Shown one piece after another: positions 17,243 through 26,513 of a stretch of 64,000 nt of DNA. This DNA comes from Pseudomonadota bacterium (lineage in GTDB: Bacteria > Pseudomonadota > Gammaproteobacteria > Steroidobacterales > Steroidobacteraceae): assembly GCA_023391335.1 (NCBI GenBank), contig JAEWBG010000019.1:1-64000 (forward strand). Direction: 5' to 3'. The number at the start of each line of letters is the position of its first letter. Position 1 is the first letter of the stretch. The translations under genes and the position numbers were made by a program. Under the pieces are notes generated by a model, which was not told where the DNA came from, did not search any database, and was given only the letters and a program-made list of their open reading frames with translations.

Positions 17243-18793
17243 ATGACTGACAAGAAGGTCGTCGGCAGCGTCACCTACCAGAATGCCGGCAAGGAATATT
17301 TCGAGAAGCGCAGTTTGCGGCGCCACGCAAAAGTATGGTCGCTATGGGCCCTTGGCGTGGGTGCGGTGATTTCAGGTCACTTCTCGGGTTGGAACTTCGG
17401 AATCGGCTCGGGCGGCTGGGGTGGATTGTTCATCGCGGCAATGGTGATTGCCGTCATGTACCTCGGGTTGATCTTCAGTCTTGCGGAAATGTCGCCTGCT
17501 CTCCCGCATACGGGCGGTGCTTATTCTTTTGCGCGCAGCGCCATGGGGCCATGGGGCGGATTCATCACCGGGCTCGCCGAAAGTATCGAATACATCATGA
17601 CGCCCGCCGTGATCGTGTTCTTCATCGGTTCCTATCTAACGAGCATCTTCGAGACTCCGACGAGTTTCCAACCTCTCTGGTGGGTGGGCTGTTATTTGTT
17701 GTTCGTCGCGCTCAACTACTGGGGCGTGGAATTGTCGTTCAAGATTTCCGTCATCGTCACATTGCTGGCATTGGCCGTGCTCGCGGTGTTTTGGGTCAGC
17801 GCGATTCCCTTCGCGGACTTCTCGCGCTGGGCGCTGAACATCGGAGTCGGGCCGGATGGCGCGCTCGTGGAATTGCCGAATGGCAACGGCACATTCCTGC
17901 CCAAGGGTTGGACTGGAGTGCTTGCTGCACTGCCCTTCGCAGTGTGGCTGTTCCTGGCGATCGAAGAATTGCCGCTCGCCGCCGAGGAATCCGTCGATCC
18001 AAAGCGCGATATGCCGAAGGGACTGATCTTCGGGATGTTCACGCTGATCTTCTCCGCATTGATGATCATGTTCTTGAACGCTTCGATCGGCGATATTCAA
18101 GAGGGCAAGCTTCACGGTGCGTATTCGCTCGCCACCTCCGCCGAACCGCTGCTCGATGGCTTTCGGGTCATTTACGGAGCGCAAACTGCCAAGCTGCTCG
18201 CGTTGTGTGCAGTCATCGGTTTGATCGCAAGCTTCCACACGATCATCTTTGCTTACGGCCGGCAGATTTATTCCCTTTCGCGTGCCGGTTACTACCCAGG
18301 CGTGATGTCGATTACGCATGGAAAACGTAAGACGCCGCACATTGCATTGTTCGTCGGCACCGGGATCGGTTTGGCCGTGATCTTAAGCGTGTGGTTTGGA
18401 TTGGGCGCAGAACGAGGCGGTGCGAAGATCGGCGGCACCCTACTCAACATGGCGGTGTTCGGCGCGATGATCTCTTACGCCTTCCAAGGGATCTCCTTCA
18501 TTCTGCTGCGCAAGAAGATGCCGAATATCGAGCGACCCTATCGCAGTCCGCTGGGCATTCCAGGCGCGGCCGCAACCGTCTGCATCGCGCTGCTCACGTT
18601 GTACTTCCAACTACAGGATGCTTCGTATCGCGAGGGTGTGTACGCCACGTTGGCGTGGTACATCGCGGGCGTCATTTACTTCGCGGTGATTGGCCGTCAC
18701 AAGCTTGTACTCTCGCCCGAAGAAGAATTCGCGCTCACCGGCGGACAGCACGGACATCCGCAATCCGAAGGCTACGGCGTCACGAAGATCTGA
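17243..18793 (+). CDS. Ethanolamine-type amino acid/amine permease (APC superfamily)
   Basis: About 516 residues from the ATG at 17243, with GGGGAG nine bases upstream. Twelve or so hydrophobic segments; the opening VWSLWALGVGAVISGHFSGWNFGIGSGGWGG and the stretch LFLAIEELPLAAEESVDPKRDMPKG are typical of Eat/EutP-type ethanolamine permeases in the APC family. It should import a small amine by cation symport. The stop is 2 bases from the GS-like gene start, so the two are coupled. The substrate could be ethanolamine or a related amino-alcohol such as alaninol. The open frame upstream to 17138 adds no domain. Confidence 0.88.
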   Translation: MTDKKVVGSVTYQNAGKEYFEKRSLRRHAKVWSLWALGVGAVISGHFSGWNFGIGSGGWGGLFIAAMVIAVMYLGLIFSLAEMSPALPHTGGAYSFARSAMGPWGGFITGLAESIEYIMTPAVIVFFIGSYLTSIFETPTSFQPLWWVGCYLLFVALNYWGVELSFKISVIVTLLALAVLAVFWVSAIPFADFSRWALNIGVGPDGALVELPNGNGTFLPKGWTGVLAALPFAVWLFLAIEELPLAAEESVDPKRDMPKGLIFGMFTLIFSALMIMFLNASIGDIQEGKLHGAYSLATSAEPLLDGFRVIYGAQTAKLLALCAVIGLIASFHTIIFAYGRQIYSLSRAGYYPGVMSITHGKRKTPHIALFVGTGIGLAVILSVWFGLGAERGGAKIGGTLLNMAVFGAMISYAFQGISFILLRKKMPNIERPYRSPLGIPGAAATVCIALLTLYFQLQDASYREGVYATLAWYIAGVIYFAVIGRHKLVLSPEEEFALTGGQHGHPQSEGYGVTKI

Positions 18794-18795
18794 TC

Positions 18796-20160
18796 ATGGA
18801 GCCTCGCAACGTCAAAACCGTCGAGGATGCACGCGTCATCGTGCAAGAGCGTGGGCTTTCGCATGTGAAAGTCGGCGTGTTCGATGTCGACGGCATCATG
18901 CGCGGCAAGTACATGTCCGCCGCAAAGTTCGTTTCCGCACTCGAAAGCGGGTTTGGCTTTTGCGATGTCGTGCTCGGTTGGGATTGCCAGGATCAGCTCT
19001 ACGACAACGTGACGTTCACGGGCTGGCACACAGGTTATCCCGATGCACCGGTCCGAATTCTTCCCGAGAGTTGCCGTTCGATTCCGTTCGAAGATGACGG
19101 CCTGCTGTTCTTGAGCGAGTTCGCCGGCAATGCTGAAGCGGTGTGCCCTCGCGCAGTACTTCGCCGCGTGCTCGATCGCGCGCGCAGTCGAGGCTTCGAG
19201 GTGTACGCAGGGTTCGAATACGAAGTGTTCTTCTTCGATGAAACCCCGCAATCCGTACGCGAGAAGAATTACCGAGACTTAAAGCCGATGGCTCCTGGCT
19301 GGTTCGGCTACTCGGTCATACGCAACAGCGCAGCGTCCGACTTCTATCGTGAACTCTTATCCACGTGCGACACGATGGACTTCGGTGTCGAGGGTCTGCA
19401 CGAAGAAACCGGTCCGGGCGTCATCGAAGCGGCGATCGCGTTCGACCAGGCACTCGCGTCCGCAGACAAGGCCGCGCTTTTCAAGACGTTCGTCAAGGTG
19501 CTCGCACAGCGCAATCAGATGATGGCGACATTCATGGCGAAATGGTCGCGCGACTGGCCGGGTCAGAGCGGACACATTCATCTCTCGTTGAAGCGAGACG
19601 GTAAGCCCGTCTTTTACGATGCGAACCAGCCACATCAAATGAGCGACACGATGCGGCACTTTGTAGCGGGTCAGCAGCGCCTCATGCCGGAGCTGCTCGC
19701 GATGGTCGCACCCACCGTGAATTCCTACACGAGATTGATTCCCGGATTTTGGGCACCCACGGACGCGACGATCGGCGTTGAAAATCGAACTTGCGCGCTA
19801 CGCATCATTCCGGGCAGCGCGAAAGCGCAGCGAGTGGAATATCGAGTTGCGGCTGCGGATGCGAACCCCTACATCATTCTTGCCGCCGCGGTTGCATCAG
19901 GATTGTGGGGAATCGAAACCCGCGCAGAACCTGAACCGCTCATCGAAGGCAACGCGTACGAAAAGAAACATCCCGAGCAACTCGCATTGCCACGCACCTT
20001 ATGGGATTCCGCGCAGCGTTTGAAGAAATCCGAGATGGCGCGCGACTACTTCGGCGATGCCTTCGTCGAGCACTTCGCCGCAACGCGCGAATGGGAAGAA
20101 CGCGAATTTCGCAAGCACATCACGGATTGGGAGCTGGCGCGATACTTCGAAATTATCTAG
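18796..20160 (+). CDS. Glutamine-synthetase-like gamma-glutamyl-amine ligase
   Basis: 454 residues of the type I glutamine synthetase fold. Catalytic wording includes YAGFEYEVFFFDE, EGLHEETGPGVIEAAI for the metal-binding Glu residues, PGQSGHIHLS for the ATP site, and GVENRTCALRI. The context (amine permease, aldehyde and alcohol dehydrogenases) points to a gamma-glutamyl-amide synthetase like PuuA (putrescine), GlnA4 of Streptomyces (ethanolamine) or IpuC (isopropylamine), not to ammonia assimilation. It would join glutamate to the imported amine using ATP. The start at 18796 is 2 bases after the permease stop; the longer open frame upstream lies inside the permease gene. Confidence 0.88.
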   Translation: MEPRNVKTVEDARVIVQERGLSHVKVGVFDVDGIMRGKYMSAAKFVSALESGFGFCDVVLGWDCQDQLYDNVTFTGWHTGYPDAPVRILPESCRSIPFEDDGLLFLSEFAGNAEAVCPRAVLRRVLDRARSRGFEVYAGFEYEVFFFDETPQSVREKNYRDLKPMAPGWFGYSVIRNSAASDFYRELLSTCDTMDFGVEGLHEETGPGVIEAAIAFDQALASADKAALFKTFVKVLAQRNQMMATFMAKWSRDWPGQSGHIHLSLKRDGKPVFYDANQPHQMSDTMRHFVAGQQRLMPELLAMVAPTVNSYTRLIPGFWAPTDATIGVENRTCALRIIPGSAKAQRVEYRVAAADANPYIILAAAVASGLWGIETRAEPEPLIEGNAYEKKHPEQLALPRTLWDSAQRLKKSEMARDYFGDAFVEHFAATREWEEREFRKHITDWELARYFEII

Positions 20161-20166
20161 CGCCGC

Positions 20167-21552
20167 ATGCTGCAGCAAACGATCTCACCCGTCGATGGTC
20201 GCGTATACGTCGAAAGCGAACTGGCTTCGTCCGCGCGTATCGATCAAGCATTGGACCGCGCGCGCCACGCCCAATTAGGCTGGCGGGCCACGACCATAGA
20301 AGAACGCGCATCGCTTTTACGCAAATTCTGCGATGCGTTCGAAAGCATGCGCGGCGAAGTTGCCGAGGAGCTGACGTGGCAAATGGGTCGGCCGCTGCGT
20401 TACACGCCCAACGAGGTGAACGGAACGCTCGAGCGAGCTCGCTACATGATCGACATCGCGAGCGACGCCCTTGCTGATATCGATCCCGGCCCCAAAGCGC
20501 AATTTCGCCGCTTCATTCGGCGCGAACCCTTGGGCGTGATCTTCACCGTTGCGGCTTGGAATTATCCCTATCTCATTGCAGTGAACAGCGTGGTGCCTGC
20601 ATTGATGGCAGGCAACGCGGTCATACTCAAGCACTCGGCACAGACTCCGCTGTGCGCAGAGCGCTTTGCACAGGCGTTCGAAAGAGCCGGTCTGCCGCCG
20701 CACTTATTTCAAGTACTGCATCTCACGCACGAGGACACCGAGCGCGTCATCCGCGATCCGCGCGTCGATTTTGTTGCCTTCACCGGGTCCGTGGCGGGCG
20801 GGCACGCCGTACAGAAAGCCGCAGCGGAACGATTCGTCGGCACGGGCATGGAGTTGGGCGGCTGCGACCCGGTCTACGTCCGCAGCGATGCGAACCTGGA
20901 GCACGCCATCGAAAACATCGTCGACGGTGCGTACTTCAACAGTGGACAGTCTTGCTGCGGACTTCAGCGCATCTACGTACACGAATCATTGTATGCACCG
21001 TTCGTGGAAGGTTTCGTCGCGCTGACGCGCAAGTATCAACTTGGAAACCCGCTTGATCCCGAGACGACGCTTGGTCCCGTCGTGCGCACTGCGGCGGCAC
21101 GCGCAATTCGCGACCAAGTTGCACGGTGCGTTGCTGCTGGCGCCACGAACGCCATCGAGGAACGGGAGTTTCCACAGAGCCGGGTAGACACGCCGTACCT
21201 GGCGCCGCAGGTACTACTCAATGTGACTCACTCCATGTCGGTCATGCGCGAAGAACTCTTCGGCCCCGTCGCGGGCATTATGAGTGTGCGATCCGATGAA
21301 CAAGCGATTCAATTGATGAACGACAGCCACTTCGGCCTGACCGCCGCGATTTGGACGAGCGATGAGGACGCCGCGATGTCCATTGGCGACCGCATCGAGA
21401 CCGGCACGTGGTTCATGAACCGCTGCGATTACTTGGATCCGGCCCTCGCTTGGGTCGGGATCAAAGATTCAGGACGTGGCTGCACGCTATCGAGAGTCGG
21501 TTACGAACACCTGACGCGCCCAAAGTCCTATCACTTGCGAATCTCGCTTTGA
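20167..21552 (+). CDS. NAD(P)-dependent aldehyde dehydrogenase
   Basis: 461 residues of the aldehyde dehydrogenase superfamily, succinate-semialdehyde-like branch. Visible sites: Asn in AAWNYPY, the FTGS nucleotide loop, catalytic Glu in GMELGGCDPVYV and catalytic Cys in NSGQSCCGLQR. Starts 6 bases after the GS-like gene and ends 8 bases before the iron alcohol dehydrogenase gene, so all are in one operon. In this setting it would oxidise a gamma-glutamyl-aminoaldehyde to the acid, the step done by PuuC or IpuI in related pathways. The exact substrate is inferred. Confidence 0.9.
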   Translation: MLQQTISPVDGRVYVESELASSARIDQALDRARHAQLGWRATTIEERASLLRKFCDAFESMRGEVAEELTWQMGRPLRYTPNEVNGTLERARYMIDIASDALADIDPGPKAQFRRFIRREPLGVIFTVAAWNYPYLIAVNSVVPALMAGNAVILKHSAQTPLCAERFAQAFERAGLPPHLFQVLHLTHEDTERVIRDPRVDFVAFTGSVAGGHAVQKAAAERFVGTGMELGGCDPVYVRSDANLEHAIENIVDGAYFNSGQSCCGLQRIYVHESLYAPFVEGFVALTRKYQLGNPLDPETTLGPVVRTAAARAIRDQVARCVAAGATNAIEEREFPQSRVDTPYLAPQVLLNVTHSMSVMREELFGPVAGIMSVRSDEQAIQLMNDSHFGLTAAIWTSDEDAAMSIGDRIETGTWFMNRCDYLDPALAWVGIKDSGRGCTLSRVGYEHLTRPKSYHLRISL

Positions 21553-21560
21553 GCACACAC

Positions 21561-22736
21561 ATGAGCAGTCTGCGAGGCAACTGGAATTATCCGACGTCCA
21601 TGCGCTTCGGCGCGGGGCGCATCGCAGAACTGCCCGATGCCTGTAAGGCGCTGCGGATCTCGAAACCGCTATTGGTGACCGACCCGACCCTGGCCTCACT
21701 GCCGATGATCACCAGTGCATTGGCGAATTTGCGTAGCGCCAGTTTGTCCGCCGAGCTTTACTCAGACGTGCAAGCGAATCCCATCGAAGAGAATGTAATT
21801 CGAGGCGTGCAGATGTTCCGCGCCGGCAAGCATGATGGCGTAGTCGCATTTGGCGGCGGCAGCGCTCTGGATACAGGCAAGGCCATCGCATTGATGGTCG
21901 GGCAGAAGCGGCCTATTTGGGATTTCGAAGATCGCGAAGATTGGTACACGAGGGTTGATGTGTTGGGGATTGCGCCCGTGATCGCGGTGCCTACGACGTC
22001 CGGAACCGGCTCGGAAGTCGGACGCGCGTCCGTCATTACCGATGTTCGCGATCACACGAAGAAGATCATCTTCCATCCGCGCATGCTGCCTGCGATCGTG
22101 ATTGCGGATCCGGAACTCACGGTGAATTTGCCATCGCATGTGACGGCCGCGGTCGGCATGGACGCGCTTTCTCACAATCTCGAAGCGTACTGCGCGCCGT
22201 TCTTCCATCCGATGGCGGACGGTATCGCGCTCGAAGGCATGCGCCTGGTGAAAGAGTGGCTGCCTACGGCGGTACGTGAAGGAAAAAATCTTGAAGCTCG
22301 CGCCAACATGATGGTGGCTTCCTCGATGGGCGCGACGGCGTTTCAAAAAGGCTTAGGCGCGATGCACAGCTTGAGTCATCCCTGCTCGGCCAATCTCAAC
22401 ACGCATCACGGGCTTACTAACGGTGTGGTCATGCCCTACGTGCTCGCATGGAATCGCAAGGCCATCGAGGCGAAACTTACTCGCGTTGCAGCCTATCTGG
22501 GATTACAGAATCCCTCGTTCGACAGCGTGCAGGAATGGCTGATCGCGCTGCGCCGCCAGATTGGAATTCCTCACACGCTCGCGGAGCTCGGCATGCGCAG
22601 CGAGCACATCGATACTTTCGCCAAACAAGCTCTGGATGATCCGTCCACGGCGGGCAATCCGGTCCCAATGTCGCAGACGGACTTTGCGAAGCTCTACCAA
22701 CATTGCTTGGAGGGCCGCTTGGATCCGGCGCACTAG
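21561..22736 (+). CDS. Iron-containing alcohol dehydrogenase
   Basis: 391 residues from the ATG at 21561; the open frame further upstream lies inside the aldehyde dehydrogenase gene. The Fe-ADH fold is clear: GGGSALDTGKAIA for NAD binding, TTSGTGSEVGRASVI, and the metal-site histidines in GMDALSHNLEAY and GAMHSLSHPCSANLNTHHG. Last gene of the permease / GS-like / aldehyde dehydrogenase operon. If the imported amine is ethanolamine or alaninol, this enzyme would oxidise the free hydroxyl of the gamma-glutamyl amide to the aldehyde, which is then taken by the preceding gene product. Confidence 0.9.
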   Translation: MSSLRGNWNYPTSMRFGAGRIAELPDACKALRISKPLLVTDPTLASLPMITSALANLRSASLSAELYSDVQANPIEENVIRGVQMFRAGKHDGVVAFGGGSALDTGKAIALMVGQKRPIWDFEDREDWYTRVDVLGIAPVIAVPTTSGTGSEVGRASVITDVRDHTKKIIFHPRMLPAIVIADPELTVNLPSHVTAAVGMDALSHNLEAYCAPFFHPMADGIALEGMRLVKEWLPTAVREGKNLEARANMMVASSMGATAFQKGLGAMHSLSHPCSANLNTHHGLTNGVVMPYVLAWNRKAIEAKLTRVAAYLGLQNPSFDSVQEWLIALRRQIGIPHTLAELGMRSEHIDTFAKQALDDPSTAGNPVPMSQTDFAKLYQHCLEGRLDPAH

Positions 22737-22789
22737 ACCCCACGTTGCTTATTCAGACGCAATTCAGCGCGGCTTCATAGACTGAAGGC

Positions 22790-23146
22790 ATGCGGATCTT
22801 TGCAATCATTAACCTCATAGTCGGCCTCCTGGTAGGCACCGCAGCTCACGCCGATGCCATGCGCTGCGGGAGTCGCTTGATCACCACGGGCGACACCAGA
22901 GCAATGGTGCGCGAGTTTTGTGGAGAACCTGCAGACATCGTCACGCGCACGATTCTGCAACGTCCGAATTTCATGCTTCACGGACAGACGTACTTCTTGA
23001 ATGAAGGTTACGTTGAAGTGCCGGTGGAGGTTTGGACCTACAACCTCGGGCCGAATCGGCTCATGCGCCGAGTCAGCTTCATCGACGGGAATGTCGACAG
23101 TATTGAGACGCTCGGCTACGGCTATCACGAGAAGCGCGACAACTAA
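22790..23146 (+). CDS. DUF2845 secreted protein
   Basis: 118 residues. A signal peptide (about 1-22, ending AHADA) is followed by the short DUF2845 domain: MRCGSRLITTGDTRAMVREFCGEP, then VEVWTYNLGPNRLMRRVSFIDG. The two Cys residues may form a disulphide. The family is common in proteobacteria, periplasmic or surface-exposed, and of unknown function. The stop overlaps that of the convergent MATE gene by 4 bases. Confidence 0.85.
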   Translation: MRIFAIINLIVGLLVGTAAHADAMRCGSRLITTGDTRAMVREFCGEPADIVTRTILQRPNFMLHGQTYFLNEGYVEVPVEVWTYNLGPNRLMRRVSFIDGNVDSIETLGYGYHEKRDN

Positions 23147-24492
23147 GCGGCTTTCAGCGACGTGCGGTAGTAGCGTGAGATGAGCAAGATCGCGCTGACG
23201 CTGAGTCCTACCGTGAGCCCCAACCAAACTCCAGGTGGTCCCGCGTGCCTCAGCACGCCCGCCTCGTAGGCAAGCGCGAACCCCACGACCCAATATGAGA
23301 TTAGGCACAACACCATTGGCACTGCTGTGTCCTTGAATGCCCGCAATGCGCCCGACGCCCCGACCTGAAGTCCATCCGAGATTTGAAACAGCGCGGCGTA
23401 CAAGAGCAACGCTGCAGCGAGGTCGGCGACCACTCGGTCGCTGGTGTACAGCGCGGCGATTTCGTCATTGAAAAACACGATCACGAGCGCAGAACACGCC
23501 ATTACGATTGCACACAATCCGATTCCGACGAAGCCGGCCGCACGCGCGGCTTGTCTATCGTTGCGACCGAGAATGTGGCCGACATGAATGGTCGTGGCCG
23601 AGCTGATCGCAAGCGGCACCATGAACATGAACGCCGCGTAGTTCAATGCGATTTGATGGGCTCCTGCACTCACGGCACCCATCGAACCCATCATGAGTGC
23701 TGCCGCAACAAACAGACCGCCTTCGGCCAGTACGCTGCCGGCAATCGGCACACCGATGCGTAGCAACTCGCGGAGCGTCTTCGCGTCTGGTGGATCGAAT
23801 CGCGCAAAAAATTTGTAAGGACGGTAAGCGCGATGCGTGCCCAGATGCACAGCAAGTAACACGAACATGATCCAAAGACAGATCGCGGTAGCAACGCCTG
23901 CGCCGACTGCGCCCATCTTCGGCACGCCCAGCTTGCCGAACATGAACACCCAGTTGCCGAATACGTTGCAGACGAGCCCAGTCAGGCCCACGTACATGAT
24001 CGGCTTGGTGCGCCCTAGCCCTTCACTCGTGTAGCGCAACGCGAAGAAGCCGACCGTGGCGGGGAGCCCCCAAGCCACCGCGTGAACGTAGTCGATCGCA
24101 ATCGGCAGAATGTCAGGTGCGATGTGCAACGCCGGGAGCACCCAGTCGACCTGCAGCAGACCCGCTAACAACAACGCAACGAGTGCCGCACCGATCCACC
24201 AAGATTGCCGCGCGATTTTCGTCACTGACGCCGGATCGTTCGCGCCAAACGCATGTGCAACGGTGGGCGAAACCGCCATGAGTGCACCCAGCACGACGTA
24301 GAAGAACAGGTTCCAGTACGCGACGCCGATCGCGAGCCCTGCCAAATCTTGCGCACTGAGCCGGCCGGCCATCACCGTGTCCGCAAACGCCATACCCATG
24401 ACCGACAAATTGTTTGCGAGCAAAGGCCAGCCGAGTCGCGCGATGGCTGTGGCGTCGAAGATGACGTGTTTGCGTGCGATGGACATCCGCAC
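23143..24492 (-). CDS. MATE-family efflux transporter
   Basis: 449 residues, twelve predicted membrane helices in two related halves as in NorM/YdhE. It exports cationic drugs, dyes or metabolites in exchange for Na+ or H+. Family wording: WPLLANNLSVMGMAFADTVMAGRLSAQDLAGLAIG and a long second half starting GVPIAGSVLAEGG. It is a single gene, convergent with the DUF2845 gene and divergent from the thiolase gene. Confidence 0.92.
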   Translation of the reverse strand: MRMSIARKHVIFDATAIARLGWPLLANNLSVMGMAFADTVMAGRLSAQDLAGLAIGVAYWNLFFYVVLGALMAVSPTVAHAFGANDPASVTKIARQSWWIGAALVALLLAGLLQVDWVLPALHIAPDILPIAIDYVHAVAWGLPATVGFFALRYTSEGLGRTKPIMYVGLTGLVCNVFGNWVFMFGKLGVPKMGAVGAGVATAICLWIMFVLLAVHLGTHRAYRPYKFFARFDPPDAKTLRELLRIGVPIAGSVLAEGGLFVAAALMMGSMGAVSAGAHQIALNYAAFMFMVPLAISSATTIHVGHILGRNDRQAARAAGFVGIGLCAIVMACSALVIVFFNDEIAALYTSDRVVADLAAALLLYAALFQISDGLQVGASGALRAFKDTAVPMVLCLISYWVVGFALAYEAGVLRHAGPPGVWLGLTVGLSVSAILLISRYYRTSLKAA

Positions 24493-24683
24493 TCCTTAGA
24501 ACGGGCGCGCAATCTTTCATGCGGCTTCGCAAACAGCAACTTGATCGGCTTTGACGATCGCGTTGTGTACAGCCGGGGTTTATTGCCAGCGGACGCCTCC
24601 TTACGTTCCTCGCACAAGCCACTGTTTATGGGCCGGCACATCGCTGGCATGCTGCGGGCCCGCTCCACGTTCGTGAGGTCGTC

Positions 24684-25961
24684 ATGCTCGTTGGTTCATC
24701 CGTTCGGCGCGTCGCAATCATTGGCGGCATACGCATTCCTTTTGCGCGCGCAATGGGCGCCTATGCCGAGGCGAGTAATCAAGAAATGTTGACGGCGACC
24801 CTACGCGCGCTGGTCGAGCGCTTTCAGCTAACGGGCGAGCGTTTGGGTGACGTCGGCGCGGGCGCGGTGCTCAAGCATTCGCGAGATTTCAACCTGACGC
24901 GTGAATCGGTGTTGGGCAGCGGCCTGTCCGCCGATACGCCCGCGTTCGATCTGCAGCGCGCGTGCGGCACGAGCTTGGATACGGCGATCGTTATCGGGCT
25001 GAAGATCGCCATGGGGCAGATCGATTCGGGAATTGCTGCCGGCGTCGACACAGCAAGCGATGTGCCGATCGTTTACCCGGATGCTTATCGCAAGCTGCTG
25101 CTACGCAGCGCGCGCGGTCACTCGCTCGGAGAACGCATCAAGCCTTGGTTGGGATTGAAACCGGGCTATCTAAAACCGCTACTTCCCGGCGTGAACGAGC
25201 CGAGGACCGGGTTGTCCATGGGCCAAAGCTGCGAGCTCATGGCGAAGACGTGGAAGATCACACGCGCAGAGCAAGATCAGCTGGCACTGGAGAGCCATCG
25301 TAAAGCTGCCGCCGCTTGGGACGAAGGGTTCTTCAACGATCTCGTCGTCGAGTTTCGGGGGCTCAAGCAGGACAACAACATTCGCCGCGACACCAGTCTG
25401 GAAAGGCTCGGGAAGTTGCGACCGTCGTTCGATCCGAACGGCACGTTGACGGCGGGAAATTCCACTCCGATGACCGACGGCGCATCGGCAGTGCTGCTGG
25501 CAAGCGAGGAATGGGCTAAGTCACGCAATCTTCCGGTGCTCGCGTATCTCTCATACGGAAAATACGCCGCTGTCGACTTCGTGAACAAAGAGGGTCTGCT
25601 AATGGCACCGGCTTATGCTGTGCCTCGGATGTTGGCGGACGCGAATCTCAATCTACAGGACTTCGACTTTTACGAGATCCATGAAGCCTTCGAGGCACAA
25701 GTGCTGTGCACGCTCAAAGCGTGGGAAAGCGAGTCGTTCTGTCGCGAACGCCTGGGCTTGAGCCAACCGCTCGGCAGCATCGATCGAAGCCGACTCAATG
25801 TGAAAGGCGGCAGCGTTGCGATCGGACATCCCTTCGCCGCCACTGGAGGCCGCATTCTGGGAACTCTCGCCAAGTTGTTGGCCCAGCGAGGGAGCGGTCG
25901 CGGTTTGATCTCCGTGTGCACGGCCGGCGGGATGGGCGTCACGGCTATCGTGGAGCGTTAA
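24684..25961 (+). CDS. Thiolase, acetyl-CoA C-acyltransferase (FadI-like)
   Basis: 425 residues, close to the 436 of FadI. It catalyses thiolytic release of acetyl-CoA from 3-ketoacyl-CoA or the reverse condensation. Active-site Cys94 lies in FDLQRACGTSLDTA, the His in GGSVAIGHPFAATGGR, and the second Cys in ISVCTAGGMG. No fadJ-type partner gene is adjacent, unlike fadIJ, so it may be a stand-alone degradative thiolase. A long stem-loop follows the stop codon within 10 bases. Confidence 0.92.
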   Translation: MLVGSSVRRVAIIGGIRIPFARAMGAYAEASNQEMLTATLRALVERFQLTGERLGDVGAGAVLKHSRDFNLTRESVLGSGLSADTPAFDLQRACGTSLDTAIVIGLKIAMGQIDSGIAAGVDTASDVPIVYPDAYRKLLLRSARGHSLGERIKPWLGLKPGYLKPLLPGVNEPRTGLSMGQSCELMAKTWKITRAEQDQLALESHRKAAAAWDEGFFNDLVVEFRGLKQDNNIRRDTSLERLGKLRPSFDPNGTLTAGNSTPMTDGASAVLLASEEWAKSRNLPVLAYLSYGKYAAVDFVNKEGLLMAPAYAVPRMLADANLNLQDFDFYEIHEAFEAQVLCTLKAWESESFCRERLGLSQPLGSIDRSRLNVKGGSVAIGHPFAATGGRILGTLAKLLAQRGSGRGLISVCTAGGMGVTAIVER

Positions 25962-25970
25962 GTTAAAGAA

Positions 25971-26032
25971 GACAGCGGCCAGCAGTCTCAGAGTCTCGAT
26001 GAATCGGAACGCTGAGACTGCCGGCCGCTGTC
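25971..26032. repeat. 21-bp inverted repeat directly after the thiolase gene
   Basis: Left arm 25971-25991 and right arm 26012-26032 pair over 21 positions with a single mismatch (a G-U wobble in RNA), around a 20-base loop. It starts 9 bases after the thiolase stop. No T-run follows, so it is not a classical factor-independent terminator; it may stabilise the mRNA 3' end or be a REP-like element. Confidence 0.75.
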
Positions 26033-26441
26033 AGGGCAGGCCGCCGCGGTAGGAACGGGGCGGCATGCCCACTGTCGGAGCATCGCGATCCCGGGGAGGG
26101 GGCAGTAACGAATCGCGTACCCCGAGCAGTCGGCACTCGGAAATGACTAGCTGAGGATGTGACTTAGAAAAGGAGAGGCATCCCTGCCCGATTGCGAGCC
26201 CCAACCATGTGGGTCCATGTAAGCATCCCTGATCACACGCACGCGTGTTCCTAAAGAGTAAAGCGACAAATCTGGCCGCTTTCCGTCACAGGACCATGAG
26301 ATTGTTGCTGAATACTTTTTCGGTCCTGCGGCCGACCGCTCTGACCCAGCCGTCGGGGACTCTTACATGCTGATCGCAGTGCGGCCTTGCAAGCTGGCTT
26401 TAAGACCCGTAACTTATTGACTTGGAAAGAATATTGTTCCA
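26033..26441. other. Non-coding gap upstream of the PEP-CTERM gene
   Basis: About 400 bases with no protein-like frame on either strand. It contains runs such as GGGGAGGGGGCAG and several short inverted repeats, including ACGCACGCGTGT near 26240. It should hold the enhancer site for the sigma-54 promoter that follows, and could hide a small RNA. I cannot assign one. Confidence 0.4.
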
Positions 26442-26458
26442 CTGGCCCACGCATTGCT
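26442..26458 (+). promoter_or_regulatory. Sigma-54 (RpoN) promoter candidate for the PEP-CTERM gene
   Basis: CTGGCCCACGCATTGCT has the -24 GG and -12 GC elements exactly 10 bases apart, matching YTGGCACGN4TTGCW at most positions. It lies about 55 bases upstream of the ATG at 26514. In other PEP-CTERM bacteria the PrsK/PrsR pair with RpoN drives such genes, so the context fits; neither regulator gene is in the window. Confidence 0.65.
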
Positions 26459-26513
26459 TATATACATGCGTGCTACTGGAGCAGTGGCAGAAACAATGAG
26501 AACGGGAGCATCC

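Noticed and set aside
17335..18330. 331-codon frame inside the amine permease gene
   Set aside because: Arg/His-rich shadow of a well-supported permease in another frame.
18796..20160. Ordinary ammonia-assimilating glutamine synthetase
   Set aside because: Embedded 2 bases after an amine permease and before two dehydrogenases, which fits a gamma-glutamyl-amine ligase better.
25962..26441. Riboswitch or 6S-like RNA in the long gap
   Set aside because: I could not match any conserved core, so only the hairpin and the promoter are reported.
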